Below are positions 45,731-54,028 of a DNA stretch of 64,000 bases, one piece after another. Position 1 is the first letter of the stretch. The number at the start of each line of letters is the position of its first letter. Origin of the DNA: Phyllobacterium pellucidum (lineage in GTDB: Bacteria; Pseudomonadota; Alphaproteobacteria; Rhizobiales; Rhizobiaceae); the NCBI RefSeq assembly GCF_013327855.1, contig NZ_JABUMX010000005.1, positions 1 to 64,000 of the forward strand, written 5' to 3'. The notes beneath the pieces were generated by a model. The model was not told the DNA's origin and did not search any database. It saw only the letters and a program-made list of their open reading frames with translations. A program made the translations under genes and the position numbers.

Positions 45731-47249
45731 CCACTACGCCCAACGCCAGCAGCGGTTCGGCCTTGCCGACGAAGGTGGGAACGCCGCGCAAAACACCTTG
45801 GAATTCATCAAGAGGCTGGCCGAGAGAAAGGCCGTTTTTTGTTATCCGGAATTCGCGGATGGTATCCTCATGATTTCCAGTGCGTTTCTTTATGACAGAG
45901 ACCGCTCGCCGCACCTTGCCGCGCGCCTCAAAATAGCGAAGCAGCACTACGGTATCGGCAAGGTACGTAACGTCGACGGGCGCCTTCATGTCGCCGACAA
46001 GCCCGTGCTGCGCCACCGTGAGAATGGTGGTCGTACCCTGGCGGTTCAGATATTGCAGCAATTCGTGCATGTGCAGGACCAGGGCGTTTTCCTCGGGCAT
46101 CGATGCCTGATAGCCGTTGAGGCTGTCGATGATCACGGTCCTTAGGTTGGCGCTATCGACGCGCTCCCTCACCCTGTGTGCAAATTCACCCGGCGAAAGT
46201 TCCGCTGCGTCCACCTGCTCGATGTGAAGGTTGCCTTCGTCGCGCATTTTTTCGAGGTCTATGCCGATGGCGCGGGTGCGATCGAAGAGAAGGCCCAACT
46301 CTTCATCAAAGACGAAGATTGCCGCTTTCTCGCCGCGCCGGATGGCAGAAACCACGAATTGCAGCCCAAAGGTGGTCTTGCCCGTTCCGGCAGGACCGAG
46401 AACGAGACAACTTGATCCCCGCTCGAGCCCGCCGCCGAGAAGGTCGTCGAACTCTCCGATGCCGCTCGAGAGCCGGTCGCGTGTAAACTGCTTGCGATGT
46501 TCGAGAGCGACGAGGCGCGGAAAGGCGACGACGCCTCCCGTTTGAATGATGAAATCGTGATAGCCACCGCGAAATGCCTGACCACGATATTTGACAATGC
46601 GCAGACGCCGGCGCTCGGAACCATAGTTCGGTGCCAATTCTTCAAGCTTGATGACGCCGTGGACGACGCTGTGCACCGTCTTGTCGAGCACGTCCGAGGT
46701 CAGATCATCGAGCAGCAGGACCGTTGCGTTACGCTTGGCGAAATAGTGCTTCAGCGCCAGTATCTGCCGACGATAGCGCAGCGAACCTTGCGCCAGCAGG
46801 CGGATTTCCGAAAGGCTGTCGAGAACAACGCGCTTCGGTTGGAGGCGCTCGAACGTCTCGAAGATTGCCTTTGTCGTTTCGCCAAGTTCAAGGTCGGATG
46901 AATATAGCAGACTTTGCTGTTGATCGGCGTCCAACAGGCTTTCGGGGGGTACCAGTTCGTAAACATCGATATTTTCATCGATAATCAAGCCGTGGGAGAG
47001 AGCACCCTCCCGAAGTTCGTCCTCGGTTTCGGACAATGTGACGTAGAGGCCTTTCTCGCCCCCCGCAGCCCCTTCGAGCAGAAAGCGCAACGCTATTGTC
47101 GTCTTGCCTGTGCCCGGATTGCCTTCAAGCAAGAAAACCCGCCCTTCGCTCAAGCCACCCGACAAAATGTCATCCAGTCCCGGTACGCCCGTGCGCGCTT
47201 TTTTCGAAGTCGTGGGTGCAACCATGCTTTGCTTCGTTCCCTTTGCCAT
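45717..47249 (-). CDS. KaiC-like double-domain ATPase
   Basis: This is a 510-residue RecA/KaiC-type protein with two ATPase domains. Walker A motifs are GNPGTGKTT (43-51) and GPAGTGKTT (285-293), and the second domain has the FVFDEE glutamate pair (312-317). The cyanobacterial phosphorylation pair Ser431-Thr432 aligns with Thr428-Tyr429 here, so phosphorylation chemistry may differ. No kaiA or kaiB is nearby; the gene overlaps a hybrid histidine kinase by 14 bases. Such KaiC homologues in proteobacteria are not proven clocks. An exact EcfG promoter starts the operon, implying a stress role. Start: ATG at 47249. Confidence 0.9.
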   Translation of the reverse strand: MAKGTKQSMVAPTTSKKARTGVPGLDDILSGGLSEGRVFLLEGNPGTGKTTIALRFLLEGAAGGEKGLYVTLSETEDELREGALSHGLIIDENIDVYELVPPESLLDADQQQSLLYSSDLELGETTKAIFETFERLQPKRVVLDSLSEIRLLAQGSLRYRRQILALKHYFAKRNATVLLLDDLTSDVLDKTVHSVVHGVIKLEELAPNYGSERRRLRIVKYRGQAFRGGYHDFIIQTGGVVAFPRLVALEHRKQFTRDRLSSGIGEFDDLLGGGLERGSSCLVLGPAGTGKTTFGLQFVVSAIRRGEKAAIFVFDEELGLLFDRTRAIGIDLEKMRDEGNLHIEQVDAAELSPGEFAHRVRERVDSANLRTVIIDSLNGYQASMPEENALVLHMHELLQYLNRQGTTTILTVAQHGLVGDMKAPVDVTYLADTVVLLRYFEARGKVRRAVSVIKKRTGNHEDTIREFRITKNGLSLGQPLDEFQGVLRGVPTFVGKAEPLLALGVVDENS

Positions 47250-47345
47250 CCAATAAGCACACGCAATTGCTCTCGCTCCCTAGCGTAGCAATTGAATGAA
47301 GGGCGGAATAAAGAAGTGCGCCCCCTGCGCTGTCTGAGAGCCAAT

Positions 47346-47370
47346 AACGTCATGGCGCGCCAATCGTTCC
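47346..47370 (-). promoter_or_regulatory. EcfG-type promoter of the KaiC-histidine kinase operon
   Basis: Reading the minus strand, GGAAC (47370-47366), 16 bases and CGTT (47349-47346) match the EcfG consensus exactly. It lies 96 bases upstream of the KaiC-like gene. Confidence 0.7.
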
Positions 47371-47436
47371 ACGCGCCTCGAAATTATAGACAATCAGTAT
47401 CATGCAACCAGGCGGCAGACCTGACCTTTCGCTATG

Positions 47437-47811
47437 CTATTTCGGATTGACGAAGCCTCCCGGTTTGGCATCGTGCGGCAGCGACCAGCCGAAATAGACT
47501 TCAACCGCGGCAATCTTGCCATCGCGGATTGTCAGTATCTCGGTATTGCGAAACCTGTGCCCATCAGACCGTTTGCCCTCATAGGTGACGAATACCTCGT
47601 TGCCTTGCGCCACAAGGTGGATGAAGCTAAATGCCTCTATGCTATAACTCGTCGGCCAGCAGCGCTCAAAATAAGTCTGCCGGTCGATGCCGTTGTCCAG
47701 CGGGCTGGTGAAATGAAAATCCTCTGCGACGAGGCGCTCCATCGCGTCTCTGTCCTTAGCCACATAGGCGTCGTAACTCGCGCGGGCGACGGCGATCTCA
47801 TTGTTCACCAT
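47437..47811 (-). CDS. NTF2/SnoaL-like protein
   Basis: This is a small cone-fold (NTF2/SnoaL) protein of 124 residues. The family pattern is visible in ARASYDAYVAKDRDAMERLV, EDFHFTSP, TEILTIRDGKIAAVEVYFGW. Members bind or transform small molecules, or only act as folds; no catalytic set is clear here. AGGGAG with six bases of spacing favours the ATG at 47811 over the one at 47817. It lies 27 bases after the end of a small membrane protein gene and may be cotranscribed. Confidence 0.75.
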   Translation of the reverse strand: MVNNEIAVARASYDAYVAKDRDAMERLVAEDFHFTSPLDNGIDRQTYFERCWPTSYSIEAFSFIHLVAQGNEVFVTYEGKRSDGHRFRNTEILTIRDGKIAAVEVYFGWSLPHDAKPGGFVNPK

Positions 47812-47838
47812 CACCATCTCCCTAAGGCAATCGTTTGA

Positions 47839-48147
47839 CTACTGCGTTCCATTCGGTTTGGCCGGCTGTTGATCGCCTCCCGAACCCGTCTGCGGCGTGG
47901 GATTGGTCTGCGCCGGAGTGTTTACCGTGGGCTCGTTTGTCGCCGGAGCTGGTGGCGATGCGGTCGTGCTGTTGTCAGCTTTTGGCGTGTTATCGGTGGT
48001 TCGGCCGTACAATTCCGCAGCGCCCCAAGCAACGATGGCAAGGAGCAGGCCCCCGATGAGAATCTTGAGAACCGGGCGGCCGGGCGGTCCCTGACGGGCC
48101 TCGTTGGCAGTCTCCTGAACCGGAGCTTTCGTCGTATCATTGTCCAT
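47839..48147 (-). CDS. single-pass membrane protein with Pro/Thr-rich tail
   Basis: This 102-residue protein has a cytoplasmic N-terminus (MDNDTTKAPVQETANEARQG), one hydrophobic helix at about residues 27-47 (LKILIGGLLLAIVAWGAAEL) and a low-complexity periplasmic tail rich in Thr, Pro, Asn and Gln. AAGGATG precedes the ATG at 48147. An EcfG-like promoter with one mismatch lies 27 bases upstream. I do not recognise the family; envelope stress is a plausible context. Confidence 0.65.
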   Translation of the reverse strand: MDNDTTKAPVQETANEARQGPPGRPVLKILIGGLLLAIVAWGAAELYGRTTDNTPKADNSTTASPPAPATNEPTVNTPAQTNPTPQTGSGGDQQPAKPNGTQ

Positions 48148-48173
48148 GACGACATCCTTTTCATTTAGATAGG

Positions 48174-48198
48174 AACCGACGAAGCAGCGGGAAGTTCC
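48174..48198 (-). promoter_or_regulatory. candidate EcfG-type promoter (GGAAC-N16-GGTT)
   Basis: On the minus strand GGAAC (48198-48194), a 16-base spacer and GGTT (48177-48174) differ from the EcfG consensus by one base, 27 bases upstream of the ATG at 48147. Confidence 0.5.
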
Positions 48199-48229
48199 GT
48201 TGCGCCCGACTTTCCCCAAGTGCAAAGAC

Positions 48230-48254
48230 GCTCCCCCGACGCTGCCGGGGGAGC
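48230..48254 (-). terminator. terminator hairpin after the glycine-zipper stress protein gene
   Basis: GCTCCCCCG (48230-48238) and CGGGGGAGC (48246-48254) make a nine-base stem with a seven-base loop. On the minus strand it lies 20 bases after the stop codon at 48275 and is followed by GTCTTTGC, a weak U-tract. Confidence 0.62.
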
Positions 48255-48274
48255 GCTCAAAATTCATGCGTTCA

Positions 48275-48874
48275 TCAGAGCGGGCGGTATTCACGCGCTC
48301 GCTCGCGTTCGCGGACGAGCTCTTCTTCCGTAAGATCCGGGTTACGTTCGTCAAACCCCTGCCAACCCTCTTCACGATACATTGCGCGGCGCGCGTTGAC
48401 ATCGACCGGAGTGTTGTCGTCAAGGATCGAGCGGACGAGGTCGGTCTGGCTCTCTTCGGCCTGGACCGTGACGAGCGTCCCGCCTCGGCGAACGCCCTCG
48501 GCGTAGACGTGGGCATCTTCCTCACTGACACCAGCGCCTGTCATCGAGCCGATGATTCCGCCCGCGGCGCCGCCCGCAACTGCGCCTGCTGCAGCACCCG
48601 CAGCCGTTGCAGCAAGCCATCCGGCCGCCACCACGGGTCCAACGCCCGGAATTGCCAGCATTCCAAGACCGGCGAGAAGGCCACCGGCACCGCCTACGAC
48701 AGCGCCCACGCCTGCGCCGGTCGCCGCACCTTCGCCCGCATGGCTTTCACCGTCACCCGCGCCGCCGCGGCGCACGATGCTTATGTCTGAAGACGCGACA
48801 CCCGCATCTTCCAGGGCGTTTACGGCCGCACGCGCATCATCATAATCGTCAAAAAGTCCAGTAACTATCGTCAT
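48275..48874 (-). CDS. general stress protein-like, glycine-zipper domain
   Basis: This 199-residue protein has a small ferredoxin-like N-terminal domain of the YflT/general stress protein type (MTIVTGLFDDYDDARAAVNA, then LEDAGVASSDISIVRR). A long Gly/Ala glycine zipper with two membrane-active helices lies at about residues 48-115, then a C-terminal charged part with VTVQAEESQTDLVRSIL and a run of Glu and Arg. The architecture is common in rhizobial stress proteins. It starts 21 bases after the PepSY-like gene, so the two form an operon with an EcfG-like promoter. Confidence 0.78.
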   Translation of the reverse strand: MTIVTGLFDDYDDARAAVNALEDAGVASSDISIVRRGGAGDGESHAGEGAATGAGVGAVVGGAGGLLAGLGMLAIPGVGPVVAAGWLAATAAGAAAGAVAGGAAGGIIGSMTGAGVSEEDAHVYAEGVRRGGTLVTVQAEESQTDLVRSILDDNTPVDVNARRAMYREEGWQGFDERNPDLTEEELVRERERAREYRPL

Positions 48875-48895
48875 TAGGATTCTCCCTTGATGTCT

Positions 48896-49213
48896 TTATT
48901 TGGCGGATGCTGTGATATTGCCCTGGAAGTCGAGCTTTACCTCGACCGACTTTCCGTCCTTCATGGCAGTACCAGTCCAGATCCCGTCCTCGCCCTTCGT
49001 CAGGCCGCTAACATCGGTGTAACCTTGCCCTTCGATGCGTTCCTTGGCCTGACCTTCGGTGAAGCTGTTTGCGCCTGGAACGGGAGCCGCAGGATTGTTT
49101 GTGTCCGGCGTTGCAACCGCCGGCGTCTGCGCGTCCGGCTTTGTGGTTGTGTCCTGGGCATAAGCTGCCGAAAGAATGGAAAGTGCGCCAAGCGCAAGTG
49201 CGATACGTTTCAT
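48896..49213 (-). CDS. small periplasmic PepSY-like protein
   Basis: This 105-residue protein has a signal peptide (MKRIALALGALSILSAAYA, cleaved before QDT). A linker rich in Thr, Pro and Ala follows. The C-terminal 55 residues look like a PepSY-type fold, with SFTEGQAKERIEGQGYTDV and VEVKLDFQGNI. PepSY-like domains may bind or inhibit proteins in the envelope. GGAGAAACC precedes the ATG. It leads a two-gene operon with the glycine-zipper protein. Confidence 0.7.
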   Translation of the reverse strand: MKRIALALGALSILSAAYAQDTTTKPDAQTPAVATPDTNNPAAPVPGANSFTEGQAKERIEGQGYTDVSGLTKGEDGIWTGTAMKDGKSVEVKLDFQGNITASAK

Positions 49214-49251
49214 GGTTTCTCCTTTTTATGATCGGCGATCATGGAAGAACT

Positions 49252-49276
49252 AACCCATAGATCAGCGTGAAGTTCC
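49252..49276 (-). promoter_or_regulatory. candidate EcfG-type promoter (GGAAC-N16-GGTT)
   Basis: On the minus strand GGAAC (49276-49272), 16 bases and GGTT (49255-49252) differ by one base from the EcfG consensus, 38 bases upstream of the PepSY-like gene. Confidence 0.5.
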
Positions 49277-49469
49277 GCGACGAACCGCGGCTTGAGGGCA
49301 GTTTATTTTTTTGCCATTCCGGAACTTTTGGGGCTGTGCTGTCATCGTTCCATAGCCGCGGCCCCGCGGTAGGATGACGTTTCGGGCAGCAGGTGCCCCA
49401 GGGACCATGCTCTGCACGACTGGGGCAGTGTCACCTTCGCGCTGAGGATCGCGCGGCAGGTGCCTCTTT

Positions 49470-49910
49470 CTAGATTTGAACCGGTTTGACGTTGTCTATT
49501 CTGATATTTCCACTGATAATTCCGCGCGCAAGATCGGTTCGATCGCGCTCTATTTCGATGACCGAATAGAGTTTGTCGTCTCTGAAGGCGCTTGCGTTTA
49601 TGGTGGTAACATCGTCCGCCGGCGCCGCGTCGATCTCCATGAAGTCAAGTTCGCCGCCCGCAGCGACAATCCTGGCATCGCCTGTTGTTCGGGCAGCGAC
49701 CGTGACTTCGCCCTGATAAGGCGAGTTTTGCCATCGCGGATCATCCGCCGACGCGGTCGGGACCAATCGGTAAACGTTGAGCGCCTCGCCACTTCCAACT
49801 TCTGACGAGGACCGGCTTTCGGCATCGGCAATTTGCGCTTGGCTTTCCACGGACTGGCCAAAGCTGGTGGGACTGCTTCTTCCTGTCTTATCTTCTTGAC
49901 CGATGGACAT
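49470..49910 (-). CDS. hypothetical stress-associated protein (146 aa)
   Basis: The ATG at 49910 is set by AGGAGG seven bases upstream, and an exact EcfG promoter lies 26 bases from it. The protein has no signal peptide. It begins with a Ser-rich, probably disordered part (MSIGQEDKTGRSSPTSFGQS), followed by a mixed region with YRLVPTASADDPRWQNSPYQ and a C-terminal beta-rich part ending in IRIDNVKPVQI. I do not recognise a family; EcfG control suggests a stress role. Confidence 0.65.
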   Translation of the reverse strand: MSIGQEDKTGRSSPTSFGQSVESQAQIADAESRSSSEVGSGEALNVYRLVPTASADDPRWQNSPYQGEVTVAARTTGDARIVAAGGELDFMEIDAAPADDVTTINASAFRDDKLYSVIEIERDRTDLARGIISGNIRIDNVKPVQI

Positions 49911-49936
49911 AGCGAACCTCCTGTTGAATGTTCGCC

Positions 49937-49961
49937 AACGCCACCCCGCCGGGATTGTTCC
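49937..49961 (-). promoter_or_regulatory. EcfG-type promoter upstream of the 146-residue gene
   Basis: On the minus strand GGAAC (49961-49957), 16 bases, CGTT (49940-49937): an exact match to the EcfG consensus, 26 bases before the ATG at 49910. Confidence 0.7.
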
Positions 49962-50048
49962 AGGCGGGGCGTCGTCCCCCGGCATTGCCTGCGGTCGACA
50001 GTCGATTTCGACGGTCGCTCGGGATGGGCGTGTCATCAGGAAGGACGC

Positions 50049-50432
50049 CTAGCCGGTCTTATCTTCCCACATGGTCGAGCGGAGAAGCGCCTGCATGTGC
50101 TCAGCCAGGTCCAGTTCGCCTCGCGCCTCGACTTCCAAAAGATATCGAGCCTTGGTCTTACGGTCCGCTTCGCCAACTGCTGGATAGGCGCAGACAGCCA
50201 GCAGCGCCTTTTCTTCAGCTCGGCTGGCACTTTCGTGGTCGCGGCTGCTTCTGATCGTTTTTTGGAACGCCGCGTACATGGCCTCGTGCGCCGCGATCAG
50301 CGCCTGCAGATCGCGGGACAATGGCAGATTCCGGTCTGTCGATGCGGTGGCGGGCACCGGACCCGCAACCGTCGAGGCGATGATTGCACCGCCGGAATTG
50401 AGAAAGAAGGCGCGGCGATTGATCCTGGACAT
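50049..50432 (-). CDS. hypothetical protein with twin-arginine signal
   Basis: This 127-residue protein begins MSRINRRAFFLNSGGAIIAS, which fits a Tat signal (NRRAFF) followed by a hydrophobic stretch and cleavage near ATAST. The mature part is alpha-helical, with EAMYAAFQKTIRSSRDHESA and KTKARYLLEVEARGELDLAE. Tat export implies folding or cofactor binding before export, but no cofactor motif is seen. The family is not recognised. Confidence 0.62.
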   Translation of the reverse strand: MSRINRRAFFLNSGGAIIASTVAGPVPATASTDRNLPLSRDLQALIAAHEAMYAAFQKTIRSSRDHESASRAEEKALLAVCAYPAVGEADRKTKARYLLEVEARGELDLAEHMQALLRSTMWEDKTG

Positions 50433-50538
50433 GACGTCTCCACTTCACTTCAACGCAGTCGCGCGATCGTATCACGCCCGACGGCACGTTCATGTCAGGA
50501 GAGGTCGGAACACAAGTGTCTCGCTTCTTTCTTACCCT

Positions 50539-51282
50539 TCACAACGCCTCCGGTTCGTAATCTCGCAGGCCCTGCTCTTTTGCGAACAGCACACAAGCGC
50601 CATAGGATCCCCGCGGGTCGTAAGCGAAGCCTTTTGCGGCGAGCGCCTGCGTGATCTCACGGATGCCCGACAATCCGTAGAGATGATCGTGCAGTTCAAG
50701 AAAGACCCGATCGATGCCGGCAAGCTCAGACTTGCAAAGCAGATCCTGTTCTGCGCCCTCAATATCCATGACGAGAACGTTGATGGCGTGGTGCGCGATG
50801 AAATCATCGATATTCGTTGAAGTCAGCGATATTTCGCGTTCGTAAGGACCTTGGTTTTTATCCATGGAAGACATCCAGAGATCCTTTCGGACATAGAACG
50901 GGATGGTGTGCGGTTCGCCCGCTGCCAGCAATCCTTGGGACAAAACCACGTTGCCGACGCTGTTCGCACTGATCACGCGTTGAGCAAGTGCTGCTGTCGA
51001 TGGATTTGCTTCAAACGACCACACCTGGACACCTGAAATCTTTGCGATCAGCGAAGTGATCACTCCGATCCCTGCCCCCAACTCCAGCACCCGGTCATTC
51101 GCCCTGACGGCCTTGAACACCCACTTGGCTTCCTTTGCCTCGTAGCATCCACTGGTAAGCGCCTGCCAGATAACGGGTGATACTTCATCTGATGCCAGTG
51201 GCACCGTAATTCCGTGGACGGTCAGCAATTCGAACTCAAACTCCCTTGTTGGCTGAGGATGGCAGGCGGGCCATAGGACCAA
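50539..51282 (-). CDS. FkbM-family methyltransferase
   Basis: This is a SAM-dependent methyltransferase of 247 residues. The SAM-binding motif is RVLELGAGIGVITSLIA (about 64-80), with WSFEANPS as the acidic loop that contacts the ribose. The conserved FkbM stretch VLVMDIEGAEQDLL follows. FkbM enzymes methylate sugars or other small molecules at a hydroxyl group. The frame opens with TTG at 51282, preceded by an AGGAG in the end of the GGDEF-EAL gene, so it is likely the third gene of that operon. The substrate is unknown. Confidence 0.83.
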   Translation of the reverse strand: MVLWPACHPQPTREFEFELLTVHGITVPLASDEVSPVIWQALTSGCYEAKEAKWVFKAVRANDRVLELGAGIGVITSLIAKISGVQVWSFEANPSTAALAQRVISANSVGNVVLSQGLLAAGEPHTIPFYVRKDLWMSSMDKNQGPYEREISLTSTNIDDFIAHHAINVLVMDIEGAEQDLLCKSELAGIDRVFLELHDHLYGLSGIREITQALAAKGFAYDPRGSYGACVLFAKEQGLRDYEPEAL

Positions 51283-51286
51283 GCGG

Positions 51287-53290
51287 CTAGCTACTCCTGC
51301 CCGACACTGCTTTCACATCAACAAGACCTTCATATTCAGTCAAGCTTACGCCATTGCTGGCCTGACGGAGATGGTCCAGTTGCGTCGCAGGTACGGGCCG
51401 GCCGATCAAGAAGCCTTGCACCTGCTCGCATCCAACCTGTTTGACGCAAGCGAACTGCTCCTCGGTCTCAATACCTTCCGCTATTGTCGTCATCCCGAGG
51501 CTTCGTCCAACGCCCGTCACCAGTTCCACGATGGCGAAGGCATCTGCGCGGGTGGTGACGTCGCGGATGAAAGAACGATCGATCTTGATCTTGTCGAAGG
51601 GAAAGCTCCTGAGACTGCCAAGCGACGAGTATCCCGTGCCAAAATCGTCCATCGCAATCTGGATGCCGACCGCCTTTAGTTGCGTCAAGGTCTCGAGCGT
51701 CTGTTCATTCTTGTCCAGGAGAACGGACTCGGTAATCTCCAGCTCCAGCCGGTCTGGATCGAGGCCGCTTTGAGTGACGATGGTGACGACGCTCTGAATG
51801 AGATTTCGGCTGCGGAACTGAACCGGCGACAGGTTGACCGCGACTTTGAGCGAGCGTGGCCAACGGGCAGCTTCCGTGCAGGCCGTCCTTAAGACCCAAT
51901 CACCCAATTCATGGATCAACCCGATGTTTTCTGCCACCGGGATAAATTCGGATGGGGGAACCTGGCCACGTATCGGATGAAACCACCGCAGGAGGGCTTC
52001 ATAGCCACAAATCTCACGGGTAATCGTGTTCACTTGCGGTTGGTAGAATATCTCGAGTTCGCCCTTCCGCAGCGCCTGCTTGAGATCGGCTTCGAATGAC
52101 TTCTTTTCAGTCAACCTTGTTTGCATCTGGGACTGGAAGACGCACGCATGCCCGGAGCCGAGAGACTTTGCTTCGTAGAGCGCAAGGTCTGCCTGTTTGA
52201 ACAATTCATCGGTCCCGGACCCAATCACCGACAGGGCAACGCCGACACAGGTGCCGATCTTTATCTCACGCTCGCTGACAAGATAGGGAAAGCTGATTTC
52301 ATCCATGACATCGCGGGCAAAATCAAAAGCCTGCTGCTCGTTCAGCCCCGCGGTCAGGATGGCGAACTCATCTCCGCCCAACCGGCAGACGAGGTCGCCT
52401 TCGCCACCAAGCTTTGTAAGGCGGCTTGCCACACCCTGGAGCAGGCCATCACCGACGTCGTGGCCCAGCGTATCGTTCACATCCTTGAAGCCGTCGAGGT
52501 CAAGGAGAAAGATCACAGCGGTTGGTCCACCGGCTGTGGCTGTTTTCAACCGGTTTTCCAGATCCTGCCGGAACAGCACACGATTGGGAAGTCCGGTCAG
52601 GGCGTCATGGTGAGCCACATGTTTCAGCCGGTAGTTCTGCAGCTTCAATTCACCTGAAGCCTCGCGGAGATTGTCTGTCAGGTCCTTCATCTTGCGGTGA
52701 GCACCGTCAAGAAGGCTGTTGTGGCGCAAAAGGAGAACAACGAGCCCCACCCCGCAGAGTATGAGCCCACCTGCAAGGCCCGTATAGATCAGATGGAGCT
52801 GTCGCAATTCCGCCTGGGCGGCGTCTATCAGACCGACATCATATTCAACTGCAGTGGATGCAAGCGCTGTCATCGACGCATCGAGGGCGGCCATGGTTTT
52901 CAGCGTCGCTTTGAGGCCTTCGGTATCGAGGGTCTCGAACCGCTGATCAAGCACATCGAGCACTTTGGTCAGCTCTGAAAGCAGTTCGCGGCGCTGCGCG
53001 TCATCCTCGATAAAGCTATGGAGACTACCCTGCTTGAGCAGCTGCAACCGACCGATCATAATATCAAGACGCAGACGAACCTCATCGCGATCGGCGTCGT
53101 CCATACCCATGGCATAGGCCGCCACGCGATGTTCGAGCCTCATATATTCGGAGACAGTCTGTCCGATGGCCCAGGAGTCATTATAGCGGGCAAACTTCTG
53201 CAGCGCAGTCTGCCGCTCTGCAATGACATAGGCGATGTAGGCCGTCGCCACGACAAAGCAACAGATAATGATCCCTAGAAACCGTTTCAC
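51287..53290 (-). CDS. membrane GGDEF-EAL protein (cyclic di-GMP synthesis/hydrolysis)
   Basis: This 667-residue protein has two membrane helices (residues 4-23 and about 170-190) around a helical periplasmic sensor domain of about 145 residues. A cytoplasmic GGDEF domain (intact RLGGDEFAIL) and an EAL domain (intact GYEALLRW, with EITESVLL, DDFGTGYSSL and KIDRSFI) follow. Both active sites look complete, so it may both make and degrade cyclic di-GMP, which also controls the PilZ domain of BcsA. Translation starts at GTG 53290, seven bases after the stop of the molybdopterin-fold gene, so the two are coupled and that periplasmic protein probably feeds the sensor. Confidence 0.92.
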   Translation of the reverse strand: MKRFLGIIICCFVVATAYIAYVIAERQTALQKFARYNDSWAIGQTVSEYMRLEHRVAAYAMGMDDADRDEVRLRLDIMIGRLQLLKQGSLHSFIEDDAQRRELLSELTKVLDVLDQRFETLDTEGLKATLKTMAALDASMTALASTAVEYDVGLIDAAQAELRQLHLIYTGLAGGLILCGVGLVVLLLRHNSLLDGAHRKMKDLTDNLREASGELKLQNYRLKHVAHHDALTGLPNRVLFRQDLENRLKTATAGGPTAVIFLLDLDGFKDVNDTLGHDVGDGLLQGVASRLTKLGGEGDLVCRLGGDEFAILTAGLNEQQAFDFARDVMDEISFPYLVSEREIKIGTCVGVALSVIGSGTDELFKQADLALYEAKSLGSGHACVFQSQMQTRLTEKKSFEADLKQALRKGELEIFYQPQVNTITREICGYEALLRWFHPIRGQVPPSEFIPVAENIGLIHELGDWVLRTACTEAARWPRSLKVAVNLSPVQFRSRNLIQSVVTIVTQSGLDPDRLELEITESVLLDKNEQTLETLTQLKAVGIQIAMDDFGTGYSSLGSLRSFPFDKIKIDRSFIRDVTTRADAFAIVELVTGVGRSLGMTTIAEGIETEEQFACVKQVGCEQVQGFLIGRPVPATQLDHLRQASNGVSLTEYEGLVDVKAVSGRSS

Positions 53291-53297
53291 TGCGTCT

Positions 53298-53804
53298 CTA
53301 CTCGATGATCAGTTTGGCCACCTGCCACGCGGATCGTGTGTAATAAGTCTGACTTTGCAGCTGCGGATCACTTTCGTAAGGATAGACAATAAACAACGGT
53401 CCCTTATCGCGGACCGGCATGTATTCTCCATCGCGCTTGAGGGCGAGCACGACCTTGAATTTCTTGAAATCGTCCAGCGGAATCGTCGTCACATAGTCGT
53501 TGAGCGCAACCGCGGTCACTTTCGTTCCGGTGGCGCCGACCAGTTCCATCAGCTTGTCGAGCGGCACGCCCTCGAAGCGTACGCGCTTGTCATACCAAGG
53601 CGTTGTCGTTTCGATGGTCTGCAAGCCGATGGCTTCCAGCATCGCACGGTCGAATTCGGCCGTGGAACCCTTGTTTGTGTTTTCAATTTTCCCGGAAATA
53701 ACCAGAATAGGCTTGCCATCAGGCTTGGCAAGTGAACCAGCAGACGCGCCCGAAATCGTCGCAATCGACAAGGCCAGGTAGATGATTAGGCGGATTAGGC
53801 TCAT
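53298..53804 (-). CDS. periplasmic molybdopterin-oxidoreductase-fold protein, cysteine-free
   Basis: This 168-residue protein has a signal peptide (MSLIRLIIYLALSIATISGASA). The rest resembles a short sulfite-oxidase-type molybdopterin-binding fold, with RFEGVPLDKLMELVGATG and NDYVTTIPLDDF. It contains no cysteine, so the usual molybdenum-ligating cysteine is missing and catalysis is unlikely. It is the first gene of an operon with a GGDEF-EAL protein and probably binds a ligand that the sensor domain reads. That function is inferred from gene order. Confidence 0.7.
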   Translation of the reverse strand: MSLIRLIIYLALSIATISGASAGSLAKPDGKPILVISGKIENTNKGSTAEFDRAMLEAIGLQTIETTTPWYDKRVRFEGVPLDKLMELVGATGTKVTAVALNDYVTTIPLDDFKKFKVVLALKRDGEYMPVRDKGPLFIVYPYESDPQLQSQTYYTRSAWQVAKLIIE

Positions 53805-54028
53805 TACATTTCTCCATGATCCATTAGTTTAATAGAGCAAATGAGCTAGACCAGCATTAAAAATAAACATCGGAAGCAATTCGCCGCACAGTTTCTTCGA
53901 ATATCGACCCGCAGCACTCCTCAATCCGGCGTTTTGAGGTGTAGGGTGCGAACGATCCCTTGCGGGAAATCAGGCAACAGGACCTCTGGGCGATCTCAGC
54001 AGGACTTCTAGAACTTCGCGGAGCATTC

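Noticed and set aside
41243..47249. A full circadian Kai system.
   Set aside because: Only a KaiC-like ATPase is present; no kaiA or kaiB was seen, and the Ser-Thr phosphosite pair is altered.
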